Below are positions 17,898 to 29,915 of a DNA stretch of 64,000 nt, piece after piece. Every line of letters begins with the position of its first letter. Position 1 is the first letter of the stretch. The position numbers and the translations under genes are program-made. A model generated the notes under the pieces. The model did not search any database. It was not told where the DNA came from and saw only the letters and a program-made list of their open reading frames with translations. This DNA comes from Nymphaea colorata (taxonomy: Eukaryota; Streptophyta; Magnoliopsida; Nymphaeales; Nymphaeaceae), in contig NC_045150.1 of the NCBI RefSeq assembly GCF_008831285.2, positions 12,941,868 to 13,005,867 of the forward strand, in the 5' to 3' direction.

Positions 17898-18892
17898 CTA
17901 TCTATTCTACCTCTTTGATTCCATAGTCATCAAGATTAGAAAAGGGGCCGGATTGTGGCAGTCTGGTCAAGATGACCATTTTCTTCTTCTCACCGTATGA
18001 AATCTTAAGATTGTCCACGTTTCAAGGACTATACAATCATAAACCATATCAAGTTCCAATAACAATTGGGTCCAAATTGCATTGGGTTAGGGCATGAATT
18101 TTATGTTACTACATTGGACTTTAGGAGCCAAGAGAGCTAGTTATCATAACCTTTCTGGAATCCTATGTTTGCGGAAAAAGGCACACAAATCATAATCTAC
18201 CGATACAAACACACGGAAGGGAACTACATGCTTTCAAGATCATAAGTCGCACTATTCAGGCCTAATGCCCGACTACAGGAACTCGCTTCTTAAGTAAACA
18301 CCAAGCATCCTACGGGATGGTAAGAACTGATAGGTCCAACACCCGTGAAAAAGATGGCTGCCTTTTGTGGGAGGAATACGACCTTAGCACTCGATCCAAA
18401 TGTCTCCTCGTAGAGGGTTTGACACCTGCATTCATTTATTATTTGCAGGTGTTTTCTACAAGAGAGATTTACTCATTACATCATAGATATGATAAACATA
18501 TTGTGTGGCTGGATGAATTCGGATGTTCTGGCTGCTTGTATCACCATTTCCCCTAAAGCTGTCTTTGTACTCTGGCTGTCTGATGATTCATTATGGAACA
18601 CAGACTTTTTGTTTTTTCAGTTGAATGTAGAGTATCAGATTAGTTAGTCATGAATCTCTTTGTTGTAACATATGCAGTTAAAAGTGCTACATGGGCCTAG
18701 GTGGCAGACATCATAAAAGGGCCTAGGTAGGGCGTAATCACCAGAAAAAGGAGGAAAAGACAGAGAAAAGAATGAAAGTGGGAATTTTGAAAAAACTCCA
18801 CTGGAATCAATATTTTAGAAGATAAATGAACCAAGAGAGATTTACTTCTTACCCATTAAGACCAAAAAGAGTACTATTTTGTGTTTGGATTG
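17898..18892. other. Intergenic DNA, nothing recognised
   Basis: AT-rich sequence between two divergently oriented gene fragments. Short open frames, such as one near 18317-18556, show no known domain. A local GGGCCTAGGT repeat occurs at about 18693-18730. Confidence 0.4.
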
Positions 18893-21800
18893 CCTAGGCG
18901 CCTCACCCTGGGGCTTTTGGATGTCTCTGCCGAGCTTCCCCAGTTGATCAGGCGTCCTGGTCTTAAGACATGGAAGGTTAGAATCTCTGCCTTCATGTGC
19001 ACCACATAATTGTCCTTTTATGAGCAACAAAAATGTTCTTCTACTTCTGTACAGCTGAAACCCAAATTTACTGCAGTTATTTTTTCATTAACTGAACTTA
19101 GTTTAGTTTCTGCTAGCGTTTGTCAACACAAAGTTTTTGTTTTGACAAAATGAACAAGATATTCTTTGTTGGGTGGAAAAGATACAGTAAACAAGACTGT
19201 AGCCGCTGTTAATTGATTATTTATTCAAAACATATTTTTAAGAAGGTGCTGAATTTATTTTATAATGCCTGGAAAGAGCATGTAGTAATTTGAAATGCAT
19301 TTGCAACTAGGCAATGTATGTCCAGGACCCAGTGTGTGTGTCCCCTTAGAAAGCATGCTTTGCTAATTTAGAGGCTTCAAGTATTTCAGCAAATATATTG
19401 CCAATCATTTAGAAGCAGATTTTCTACACATAGAAGCTTTCTCTCCCTGAATGACTGAATTACAAGACATCCATTGCTTCAAATTTGAATTCAATCTCTT
19501 TCAACACCTCACGAGCACCATGCACTTTAGGACTCCATTTGCTAACTTCATGAATAACTTCATTACTTTCACCAACACCACACCTAAAGAAGTAAGTATT
19601 TTATCAAAATGTAAGCTGCTACCCTGTACAGGTGAATGGTTCACTGTTCATTCAAAAACAAAATAATTGCACTTTGGAATTTGTCTTAATAGTGTTCTTT
19701 TATCATGTGTAGATTTCCATTTGTTGGGTGTATAATCTGGTAATAATTGGTGTTGCCATCTAGAAAAGGGAATGTTCTGTCGTAATACTTTTATGTAATA
19801 GACTCAGGAGTGAGGACAAAGCTATTTGGTTTGCCTTTGACAAGGATCGGCCACTTTCCTTTTTAATGATTCCTGAGCTTACCATGTCTCATTGTCTGTC
19901 TCTGACATAAACATTATTGAATCATGTTTTATGATTGTACCCAGCTTCAAGCATTTCTTAATTTGTATTCTTATGGTAGCTTTACTTGGAAATGTCAAAA
20001 CATCAATTAATTTATGAATGCTGATACTAACAATGCAGGTGTGGGATAAGGGTTGCTGGCTGACTTCTTACGAAGAAGTTCCTTCTAACAGAAAGGCAGT
20101 GATAGTGCCCAGCATGTTCCCTTCAGGTCAAGCTGGGGAGCCAAGGGAAGCATCTGCTTTTGGTGAAGAAGAGATATCAGTCAATGTGAATGAGCTACAA
20201 ACTGATACCTCTTTGCAGAAGCAATGTCAAATTGATGAAAATTTCGATGAAAACTTCCCTCTTGAAAGAGGTAACTGTGATGTGGGTGACGGCATTGCTT
20301 CGAGTAAGACTTGTGAGGAAAATGAGACAGAAAAGTTTTGCTCTCAATCCATAACTCCAAGAAATCCAAAACCTAAAGCAAAAGAAGTTTCGAACTTTCC
20401 TTTGGAACGATGTATGAGGATTTTGCCACATGACCAAAATGGAGGAGCCTTTTCAATTGCTGTCCTCCAAAAATTTCTCATTCAAGAGGTATCCTAGACT
20501 GTTTAATTGCTTGCTGTATTTCCTTTTTTTACTGAAGTTTTTCCTTTTTCTTCTTCCTCTTGTTATGTCGAGTTAGCTTAAGTTGTAGACCATGGATGAA
20601 TAGGACCCAACAAAAGACTACATCATATGTTAGAAATAGAATTATCCTGCTTCATGAGATCCTTTCTTGTTTGACATCAGCATTTATCTTTGTTCATTTC
20701 TTTTTTAACATACTGTTCTGACTTTAGCATTTTCCTGTTGGATTTTCTGTACTGTATGTCATTATCAACATTAAATTACCAAGTAATACACCTTAGTTTT
20801 TTATCAACTTCATTAGAAGTAAATGCTTCACTAAGTGCTTACTTGCTACTAATTGAAGATATAATCTAAATGCCTGTTTATCTTTAATTTCTGCTACAGA
20901 CAGGCCAAGTAAGCAAGTAGGTTATACGGATGAAAGTGGCAAGACTGGAGGGCCAGCAAAGGAGGTCAATGAGGCATCATGCACGGGTAATACAAGCATA
21001 ATTGTTAATGCACCAAGTGATGATAATGGTGATTTAGCTGAGGGAAGTGTGGCCTCAGATTCTTTGGATGAACAGGGAATTTGGTTCAGAAGCAGACCAC
21101 TTTAGAATTTGGTTCAGAAGCAGACCACTCTGAGCTCTGTCCAGAAGGCAATGAGATGGAGAAGGCTGAAGAATGTGAGGATGGCATGACTGACTTGAAC
21201 AGGGAGGGAGTTGGGAGAGGAAAGTTGCAGATCCAGGGAAAATGGAGAGGAGTCGATCCTGTTGTATTCTTCATGGATGATAACATAATTAATAATTTAA
21301 GAAACTTTTATGGCATTGATGAATCATTGCCCCTTCATGGACATCTTGTAACTCGAAATGATGATGTCCACCATGTGAAAAGGATATACTATATATCAAA
21401 GTCCGTTCATGACGTCATCAGGTTGAATTTTTGTGTTGGTCAGCAGCTAAAGATAAGATCTCTTGGATTGAAAACTTTTGTAAGTTCCTCCCTTTTCATC
21501 ATTTTTTTTTTCGTTTTTGCCTGTATAGAAGTAACTGTTGTTTGTCCTAGTCATTTCTCCAAGTGACCTTGTAGAGGAACTTTAGGATTGAAATCAATTT
21601 ATTCCTTTCTTTAGTTTGTATCTGAACTTGCTAAAATTACAGGTGGTTGCAAAAACTGGTTTCCTGTTCTCATGAAATAGATGCAGTTCTTACTCGACTT
21701 GATTTTATTGCCTCCAGATGTCACCATATTGAAGAACAATATTTTCACATTGACTGTATATGGCATTTCTTGTGTTCAATACATTGGACGATCATGTAGT

Positions 21801-22772
21801 TATTTGCTATTCATGTTAATGATAGTGCATGTTTGTTTGGTAGTTCCTTCTCAAATATTATTGTAAGTACTTCATGGTTTAGCTTGGTCATAAGAAATGA
21901 AATGTTATTATGTACACTGTAGTAATATATGTTTGCAATATGCTGGGAGCTTGATTGATGGGTTTTAGGTCATCAATTTGATATTCTGATGAGAAAAATC
22001 CTAAAAAGAGGAGTGCCTTCTAAATTTTTGTGCTCCTGCTCTGCTAAATTATAGCTTTCCCAGTAGCTCTCTCTCTCTCACTCGTCTGCAAGTCATCTAT
22101 TTGCTGAAGTATGGTTAGACAGAGTGACATTTTGAGGAATAAATTGCCTGTAGTTTGGAACTTTAGGTATATTCCTTTCTTGCCTGTTAGACTGGGTGCC
22201 TTCTTTTGTCAGGAAAAGGCAGACATCAAAGGATTCGTCTACTTCATGTGCCTTTAGGATATCTTCTGAAGGTTTACCCCTCTTGCTGCCATATATGACC
22301 AAACAGCAGATCCACGCATCACTAAAAGACTTTGTGCATCTCTTAAAATATCGTACAGTTAAGTTTGCAGACTTTTGTGATGCTGAGTTTGGTGAAAAGG
22401 CTTCAGAGTTGTCTGCAGGTTGTTGTGTTGCATAAAGGTAAATTACGTGTCTTTTATCCAATTATCTTTTTCTTCTAATTAACAGTTGGAGTTATCGAAA
22501 GCCTTAAGTCTCGGTTTGACGAGGGACTTTCTTGATGCTATGTCACATTTCTTCATGTACTTCCACTTTTTTTTGTTCTAGGGGAGGGTCCTGTTCCTGA
22601 TACGATTGATGTTGATGGGTCAACAATTGCTATCGGATGTTGGAAAGGAAGAACAAATCTGAGTATCATGGTATCACAAGTAGAATATCAGGAATTGCTT
22701 GATAGGCTTAGTGGGCAGTCTTCGTCATTGCAAAAGACCGAGGATGAGAACCACAAGGGCTGTGTCAGCTAA
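18893..22772 (+). pseudogene. TRM4B: NSUN2/TRM4B-type tRNA (cytosine-5) methyltransferase, 5'-truncated and frameshifted
   Basis: Five exons of the C-terminal half are visible. 18893-18976 contains LLDVSAELPQLIRRPGLKTW. 20039-20488 runs from VWDKGCWLTSYEEVP through VPSMFPSG and the signature ERCMRILPHDQNGGAFSIAV. 20900-21479 contains QGKWRGVDPVVFFMDDN and VKRIYYISKSVHDVIRLNF. 22213-22437 contains FRISSEGLPLLLPYMTKQ. 22582-22772 contains DGSTIAIGCWKGRTNLSIMV and ends at TAA. These enzymes place m5C in tRNA variable loops in the nucleus. The Rossmann fold and its two catalytic cysteines, encoded upstream in the family, are absent. The reading frame breaks at about 20467, at a 28-bp tandem duplication (21077-21132), in an A-run at 22214 and at a TAA just before the exon-4 donor (22433-22435). 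Splice sites are still good, so decay is recent. Confidence 0.85.
21077..21132 (+). repeat. 28-bp tandem duplication inside the TRM4B remnant
   Basis: GAATTTGGTTCAGAAGCAGA plus eight more bases occurs twice head to tail (21077-21104 and 21105-21132), differing only at the last few bases. As 28 is not a multiple of three, it shifts the frame and brings in a stop. Confidence 0.9.
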
Positions 22773-23020
22773 CCTTTTTCATGATGAAGCCCCTTGTGTA
22801 CGCTCTCTCATGTTTCAACTGTTTTTCAGTGGCAAGTTCATGCTTTGCATATCCCCCATTTATGGCCAGCTTGTTCAATGTAACCTTGAAAAATCAATTA
22901 GTTTATAGCAATCTGTTTGTGTGTTGATTACCTTATTGCCTTTGTGATTTACTGTGGAGCCTAGGCATGGTTTACTAGGTTTGATGTGGATTCATTTGCG
23001 GTTTGATAAAACCCTGCGTT

Positions 23021-23190
23021 GATTTCTTAAGGTTGCAGCTCACGTTTTCTTATTGTCAATTAACCATGTTATAGTAAACCATCACGTGAGTTTGAGAAAG
23101 CCCTTGCTTTAATTTCTTAAGATCTCACCTCACGTTTTATCACTGAAAATTAACCATGTTATGGTAAACCAGCACGTGAATTTGAAAATT
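23021..23190 (+). repeat. Two-unit tandem repeat, period about 90 bp
   Basis: GATTTCTTAAGGTTGCAGCT at 23021 and AATTTCTTAAGATCTCACCT at 23111 begin two units. Both contain CTCACGTTTT, AATTAACCATGTTAT(A/G)GTAAACCA and CACGTGA(G/A)TTTGA. Each ends with a CACGTG G-box core. The repeat lies downstream of the TRM4B remnant. Confidence 0.75.
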
Positions 23191-24350
23191 TATGATCAAT
23201 TACAGATGTTTTTCCTGTGAGTTTGCACCCTGTTTTGTTGACTTGCTCCTCCAAAGAAGTCTCAAAGTTGTAGAGACATTATGGAAAGCGCACAAGGATC
23301 TTCCGACGTCAGTTACACAACTCTTAAAACACTTCTAGCAAGTTGGAATGGCTTTGTGAGCTGGTAGGGTTCTGCATGTTAAAGTTTGAGTAATGGGTGT
23401 TTCTTCCCCAAAATGGTGAATTTACAATTTAAGACAAATTTGTAAATTTCTTTCATATAGAATGAGTTCTGTGAAAGAGCTTTTACTCGCCATTTGCACC
23501 CGTCATGCTCCATTTTTGTTAGGCAAATACTCTCACCAAGATTTTAGCAATAATTGAGTTGACAGATCGAATATGTGCTGATAAGTTGCCGCCTCTGTCG
23601 TTTCATTCACCGTACGATGCACGTTTCACCACCTATTTGGTCCTTCTTTCTTTCCGTTCCACAGTTCGAAATGAGGCCATTTTGAACTGCAGTAGTTCTT
23701 TCACTTTCGTCGAGGGAAAACTTTAACTCATCACTGCGAAATTGAGATGGCAAACAGATAACCACGCAGACGATTTGCAGAACAAACCAATTAACCATGA
23801 AATCTTTTCACATGGCTTCCTAGTCAGGCAGCGAGTTCTTCAACCAACAAATTCTCCTCCAGGTTCAGAAAAAATGCCTCAACGGACCATAAAAGTAAAA
23901 CAAATAGAGATTTACAATAGACGCAAGGATCACTGGAATCCTCTAATAATCCTTACCACAAAACTGAAGCGAAACCACACCGCCTAAAAGGAAAATAGAG
24001 ACGAATTATGAACTACAGCACATCTTGCCCTTGGCAGGGATTTCTTGTGCTGGCCAAGGGATAACGATCTTCTTCCTTGCAAGGGGTGAAGGATGACCAT
24101 TTGCTTGATTTTCTCCTGCAACCAAGTTTTTCTTGTTGACAATATTGAAAATCTCAGTTAGTACAGTTAAGAAGGCAGATTCCACATTTGTTGCATTGAG
24201 TGCAGAGGTTTCCAAAAAGAACAGGCCTTCCCTCTGTGCAAATTCTTGTGCATCTTCTGCAGGCACAACTATTTGATCTTCCAGATCACATTTATTTCCT
24301 GCCATATGATGACGATGTTCTTGTCAGCGTGGCTTCGCAGCTCTTCTAGT

Positions 24351-25015
24351 TGTTGGGTCGGGTCCAGCCTCAAGACCCGACCCGGCCCGTCACTTAAGTG
24401 ACGGGCGGGTGAAAGGGAGGGCACCCAATGGTGCCGTCTCTCTTACGGCTTTACGCCTCTTTCTTTTGTGGCTTTTTTCCCGAAAAAAGAGAAGGGACCT
24501 CTTGTGGCTGCATACGGGAGGAGAAGGAGAAGAAGAAGAGGAAGGCAAGAAAGAGAAGAGGAGAAGCAAGGCGCGTGGGTCGATTGGCATGCCAAGAAGA
24601 AAGAGGAAAGACAAAGAAGGAAAAATGAAGGGAGTTTTCATTGGGTGATTTCTTTCTTGAATCTTTGAGGCTCTTTCTTTCATTCGCATAAGAGAGTGTT
24701 ATTGTTCTCTTGAGTTCACTGTTTTTCTTAAAACAGTAGGGATATTGTTGCTCGTGTATTTGGCTCCCTTTCTTGATATATAGAAAGTCTCTCTTGCCGT
24801 GGTTTTTTACTCCATTATTGGGGGTTTTTCCACGTAAATTGGTCTCCCATTTTTCTGCATTATTTAGCATATATTTTGACGTATATTGCTGCAATAGTGG
24901 TGTTGAAAACTCATTCTTTTGCTCGCTGCCCTATGATTCCGTTTTTAGCAGTTTTGTGGTGGATTGCCCTCTTTTATTGTTGTTGAGCATTCTTTTGGGG
25001 GACACGACTATAACA
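24351..25015 (+). repeat. Copia 5' LTR
   Basis: It starts with an inverted repeat, GGGTCGGGTC...GACCCGACCC (24355-24383), followed by the perfect 20-bp palindrome CCCGTCACTTAAGTGACGGG (24386-24405). Its second half has the usual GTGGTTTTTTACTCC...TTTTTCCACGTAAATTGG copia wording. It ends CTATAACA, directly before the primer-binding site. Confidence 0.92.
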
Positions 25016-25017
25016 AG

Positions 25018-25028
25018 TGGTATCAGAG
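25018..25028 (+). other. Copia primer-binding site (tRNA-iMet)
   Basis: TGGTATCAGAG starts two bases after the 5' LTR and pairs with the 3' end of initiator tRNA-Met. Confidence 0.85.
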
Positions 25029-25091
25029 ACAGGTTAGCACCAAGTTAGCGCCAGGTTAGCGTTAGGGTGGTTGTGTGCATTTTATTAAAGG

Positions 25092-25790
25092 ATGGAGTCG
25101 ACCCCTACTAAAATGGTCTCTTTAAATGGGAACAATTGGACTATATGGAAAGCAAAAATGGAAGATTTGCTGTATTGTAAAGACTTATATGCACCCATTG
25201 AGAACCAGAAGCCACGAATATGACAGATGAAAAATGGAAGTTATTGGATAGGAAAACCATTGGCACCATCAGACAATGGTTAGATGACTGTGTTTTTCTT
25301 TGGTATCCGTAGAGACGAGCGCGAAGTCGTTATGGCAGAAGTTGCATGATCTTTACGAGAGGAAAACAGCTGGGAACAAGGCTTTCTTGATTAGGCAATT
25401 GGAAATCTGAAACTTAGAGAGGGAAAACTAGTGTCAGAGCATTTGAATGAAGTGCAGAGCATAATCAATCAGTTGTCAGCCATGAAAATGATATTAGATG
25501 ATGAGTTACAGGCACTCTTGTTGCTTAGTTCTCTTCCCGACAGTTGGGAACTTTAGTTGTTTCTTTGAGCAACTCCGCTCCAGATGGTGTGCTTATGATG
25601 AAGCATGTAACCAGCACATTCTAAATGAAGAAACAAGGAGAAAGTCTCTTGGTACTGGTAGCTCGCAAGTGCTAGTGATGGGAGACAGGGGCAGACAGAA
25701 GAACCGTAACAAATGGCATGATAGGTCAAACTCTAGTCCAAATCAAGACCCAAGATAACAGTAAATGTTTTCACTTGGTATTCCAGGGCA
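25092..25790 (+). pseudogene. Copia gag, frameshifted
   Basis: The ATG at 25092 opens MESTPTKMVSLNGNNWTIW, then the frame is lost at a TGA after about 45 codons. Gag continues in other frames: LHDLYERKTAGNKAFLIRQL, then LREGKLVSEHLNEVQSIINQ and LLLSSLPDSWE. The CCHC zinc knuckle around 25765-25805 is split by a frameshift (C-F-H, then G-I-P-G-H-K-K-I-D-C). At least four breaks are visible, so no functional capsid protein can be made. Confidence 0.85.
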
Positions 25791-28700
25791 CAAGAAGATT
25801 GATTGCAGGAAATTGAAAGAAGAAAAAGAGCAGAAAAAGAAGACTCAAGAGAATGTGAAGCCAAAAGAGTACACTGCAGTTGCTTCAGATGATGAGGTAG
25901 TGTTATTTTTATCTGAAGAAAATGATTGTCTTACAGTTCAAAATGGTGATTCTACATGGATTTTAGATACAAAGGCATCATATCATGCCACACCATGTAG
26001 AGAGTTATTCTTATCCTACAGAGCAGGTGATTTTGGAGTAGTTCACATGGGCAACAGTGACACTTCGAAGATTGTTGGGATAGGAGATGTTTGCATTCAG
26101 ACGAGCACATGATGCAAGTTGACTTTGAGAGATGTGAGACATGTTCCAGACTTGAGAATGAATTTGATTTCTGCAGGAAGACTAAGTGAAGATGGATATT
26201 GTACTTCGTTTAGTCAGACAGGTTGGAAACTTACCAAGGGGGCACTAGTGTTGGCTAGAGGTGACAGATTTGGCTTTTGTATGGGATGAAGTCTCGAATC
26301 AGTAGTGTGGATGTCAATGCAGTTACTGGTGGTACTTCGTCAGATTTGTGGCATAAGAGGTTAGGTCACATGAGTCAAAGAGGAATCGACTTGCTCACCA
26401 ATAAGAATTTGTTACCAAAGGCAGATGGTGCACAGATATCTCCATGTGATCATTGTTTGGTTGGTAAGTTGCATCGAGTTTCCTTTCAGAAAAAGCGCTC
26501 TTAAAAACTAAACATGTTTTAGATTTAGTTTATTCAGATGTTTGTGGACCTATAAATGTGACATCTAAAGGTGGAGCATCATATTTTGTTACATTTATTG
26601 ATGATGCATCTAGGAAGGTGTGGGCCTTTACAATGAAAAGCAAAAGTGAAGTAAGTAGTATCTTCATGACTTTTCATGCAGCGGTTGAGCGCGAGACTGG
26701 TAAGAAGATGAAGAGACTGCGTACAGATAATGGTGGTGAGTACATAGCATCTTCTTACGAGATTATTGTCTAAAGCATGGTATTAGACATGAAAAGACAG
26801 TTCCTTATACTCCACAGCATAATGGAGTTGCAGAAAGATGAATAGAACAATAATCGAGAGAGTTAGAAGTTTGTTATCTAGCTCTAAGTTGCCTAAGTAT
26901 TTTTGGGCAGAGGCAATACGTACTGCAGTTTATTTAATAAACAGGTCTCCTTCAGTGCCTCTAGATGGAGACATTCCACAGAGAGTTTGGTCAGATGAAG
27001 AGGTTAAGTATGATCACCTTAGAGTTTTTGGTTGCAAAGCATTTATGCATGTACCTAAAGAACATAGGACCAAATTAGATGATAAAGCTATTCCTCTAAT
27101 ATTTCTTGGTTATGCAGATAATGAATTTGGTTACAGGTTATGAGATCCAAAGAATGACAACATCTATAGGAGTCGTGATGTTGTCTTCAAAGAGGAACAG
27201 ACTATTGAAGATGTCATGGGAGACACGAAGTCAGGTGTGAATGCTAGTGGTGTTCATGAGCCAACCTATGCAGAACTTGAAGAACTTTCATCTGAGCATG
27301 GTGAGACTGATGAAGATGTAGAGGAAGAGGAAAGAGAGACAGATGAGCAGTATATAGATGGCAGCCTATGGAGACTCAAACTGATTATGAGCATGAGTTG
27401 GAGGGGGAGCTTCCTTCGCATTCAGAGCCAATTGAGGAGCAATTGGGTAGAGGTAAAAGAACACGTATACCATCTACTAGATATTCTACTGATGAATATA
27501 TTATGTTTACAGATAGTGGAGAGCCAGAATGCTATGCAGAGGTGCTAGATGATGTGCATAAAGATGAATGGATTAAAGCTATGAAGGATGAGATGAATTC
27601 TTTATACAAGAATCACACTTTTGATTTGGTAGAGCTACCAAAAGGTAAGAAAGTGTTGCAGAACAAGTGGGTCTACAAGCTTAAAAATGAAGGTCAAGGC
27701 AAGTTGAGATACAAAGCTCGGTTAGTGGTAAAGGTTTCAAGCAGGAAAGAGGTATTGATTTTGATGAAATTTTTTCTCCTGTTGTTAAAATGTCATCTAT
27801 CAGGGTAATACTTGGTTTGGTGGCTTGTCTAGACTTGGAGTTGGAGCAGTTAGATGTAAAAACTACTTTTCTTCATGGAGATCTAGAAGAAGAAATCTAC
27901 ATGACACAACCAGAAGGTTTTTTGGTTGCCAGGAAGAAACACATGGTTTGTAAGTTGAAGAAGAGCTTGTATGGACTTAAACAAACACCTAGACAGTGGT
28001 ACAAGAAATTTGATGCATTTATGATAAATCAAAAGTATCGCAGGTCAGCCGTAGATCATTGTGTCTACATCAGAGAGTTCTCATCAGGTAGCTTCATTAT
28101 CTTGTTGTTATATGTAGATGACATGCTTATTATTGGACAGGATTGTCAATTGATTAGCCAATTGAAGATCGATATGGGCAAGTTCTTTGATATGAAAGAC
28201 TTGAAGCCAGCACAACAATTGTTAGGCATGAGGATTGTTCGTGATAGGAAACAAAGAAGTTGTGGTTATCACAAGATAAATACATTGAGAAGGTACTTAG
28301 CAAGTTCAACATGAAAGATGCCAAAACTGTAAGTACACCTTTAGCAACACATTTTAAATTGGGAAATGAGCAATGTCCTTCTTCAGCAGATAAGAAAGAA
28401 AGAATGGAGAATGTTCCATATGACTCCCAGTAGGGAGTCTCATGTATGCTATGGTTTGCACATGCCCAGACTTGGCTTATGCAGTTGGTGTAGTTAGCAG
28501 GTTCTTGTCAAATCCAGGCAATGAGCATTGGGCAGTAGTGAAGTGGATCCTAAGGTATCTGAAAAGTACTTCCACTTACTGTTTATGTTTTGGTGAATCT
28601 AATCCAAGATACAAGATTTGTTGATGCAGACATGACAGGTGATTTGAACTCTAGGAAGTCTCTTTCTGGTTATGTTTTTACTTTTGCAGGGGGAGCTGTA

Positions 28701-29084
28701 TCATGGCAGTCCAGGTTGCAGAAGTGTGTTGCTCTTTCCACTACAGAGGCAAAATATATTGCAGCAACTGAAGCTTGTAAAGAGTTGTTGTGGATGAAGA
28801 GTTTTCTTCATGATATAAGCCTTAGTCAGAAGACCTATATGTTGCATTGTGATAGCCAAAGCGCTATACACTTGGCGAAGAATTCAGCGTTCCACTCAAG
28901 GACTAAGCACATTGATATCATATATCATTGGATTTGTGATGTGCTTGAGCAGAAATTGATTCAGTTAGAGAAGATACAGACAGAGAAGAATCCTGCAGAT
29001 ATAATGACGAAGTCTCTACCTAAGGAGAAACATGACATGTGTAGAGACCTAGTTGGGATGACTGCCTTTAAGGCAGTGTATTAA
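25791..29084 (+). pseudogene. Copia pol (protease, integrase, RT, RNase H), decayed
   Basis: Protease: the active site reads WILDTKASYHATP (25966-25974 = D-T-K), so the D-T-G triad is lost. GAG-pre-integrase and the integrase zinc finger: WHKRLGHMSQRGI and CDHCLVGK. Integrase core: [17 protein letters not shown] and HNGVAER, giving the D, D and E positions, interrupted by frameshifts near 26770 and 26840. Reverse transcriptase: NKWVYKLK, QLDVKTTFLHGDLEEEIYM, KSLYGLKQTPRQWYKKFD and an intact YVDDML at 28111. RNase H: VDADMTGDLNSRKSLSGYVF, STTEAKYIAATEA and SRTKHIDI, ending at a stop at 29082-29084. About eight frame changes or stops make it inactive. Confidence 0.9.
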
Positions 29085-29134
29085 TTTTGTTCTTTTTGTA
29101 GGTATGTTCCCTCTCTTGAGGCTGGAGGGGAGTT

Positions 29135-29815
29135 TGTTGGGTCGGGTCCAGCCTCAAGACCCGACCCGGCCCGTCACTTAAGTGATGGGCTGGTGAAAGG
29201 GAGGGCACCCGATGGTGCCCTTCTCTCTTACGGCTTTACGCCTATATCTTTTGTGGCTTCTCTTTTGGGGAAAAAGAGAAGGGACCTCTTGTGGCTGCAT
29301 ACGGGAGGAGAAGGAGAAGGAGAAGGAGAAGAAGAAGAGGAAGGCAAGGAAGAGAAGAGGAGAAGCAAGGCGTGTGGGTCGATTGGCACGCCAAGAAGAA
29401 AGAGGAAAGACAAAGAAGGAAAAATGAAGGGAGTCTTCATTGGGTGATTTCTTTCTTGAATCTTTGGGGCTCTTTCTTTCATTCGCATAAGAGAGTGTTA
29501 TTGTTCTCTTGAGTTCACTGTTTTTCTTAAAACAGTAGGGATATTGTTGCTCGTGTATTTGGCTCCCTTTCTTGATATATAGAAAGTCTCTCTTGCCCAT
29601 GGTTTTTTACTCCATTATTGGGGGTTTTTCCACGTAAATTGGTCTCCTATTTTTCTGCATTATTTAGCATATATTTTGACGTATATTGCTGCAATAGTGG
29701 TGTTGGAAACTCGTTCTTTTGCTTGCTGTCCTGTGATTCCGTTTTTAGCAGTTTTGTGGTGGATTGCCCTCTTTTATTGTTGTTGAGCATTCTTTTGGGG
29801 GACACGACTATAACA
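29135..29815 (+). repeat. Copia 3' LTR
   Basis: It follows GGAGGGGAGTT and starts TGTTGGGTCGGG. It is 16 bp longer than the 5' LTR, mainly from two extra GGAGAA units at about 29309-29330. The palindrome has one mismatch here (AAGTGATGGG). It ends CTATAACA, then CTAGC of the Rab exon. Confidence 0.92.
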
Positions 29816-29915
29816 CTAGCCACCTTGGTATGTGATCGAAAGTTTGGCGCTTGGTCATGTAGTAAACTAGCACCCGACAGCACCTCTGTAATAGGCACTT
29901 GTGACGGCACGGTAT

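Larger units (their letters stand above)
24351..29815 (+). mobile_element. Full-length Ty1/copia retrotransposon (5465 bp), decayed
   Basis: LTRs of 665 and 681 bp (24351-25015 and 29135-29815) begin TGTTGGGTCGGG and end CTATAACA. They differ by roughly 3-4% by eye plus a GGAGAA-repeat length change. A tRNA-iMet primer-binding site is at 25018-25028 and a purine tract GGAGGGGAG at about 29124-29132. The domain order gag, protease, integrase, reverse transcriptase, RNase H is that of Ty1/copia; the gag opening NNWTIWKAKMEDLLYCKDLY suggests a Tork/Tnt1-like lineage (tentative). Flanks CTAGT and CTAGC differ at one position. It sits antisense inside a Rab exon. Confidence 0.93.
24006..29915 (-). 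pseudogene. RABA (Rab11-class) small GTPase, last exon split by a copia element
   Basis: On the minus strand, 29915-29816 plus 24350-24006 encode the second exon usual for plant RABA genes. It starts after a TTTTAG acceptor with YRAVTSAYYRGAVG, then KRQTFDHIPRWLEEL, NKCDLED (G4 motif), FFLETSAL (G5 motif) and a CCSS prenylation end. Such proteins act in trans-Golgi/recycling endosome traffic. The element at 24351-29815 interrupts the R-W-L-E-E-L codons, with CTAGT/CTAGC flanks. Frames also break by one base between AVG and LVYY and just before GNKCD (about 24304). The first exon (P-loop, switch I) is not visible in the next 700 bp of its upstream side. Clearly non-functional here. Confidence 0.88.

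Noticed and set aside
24390-24689. Open frames of 66-147 codons on both strands in the copia LTRs (also 29178-29600).
   Set aside because: They lie wholly inside the LTRs, change with the GGAGAA repeat number and encode low-complexity sequence.
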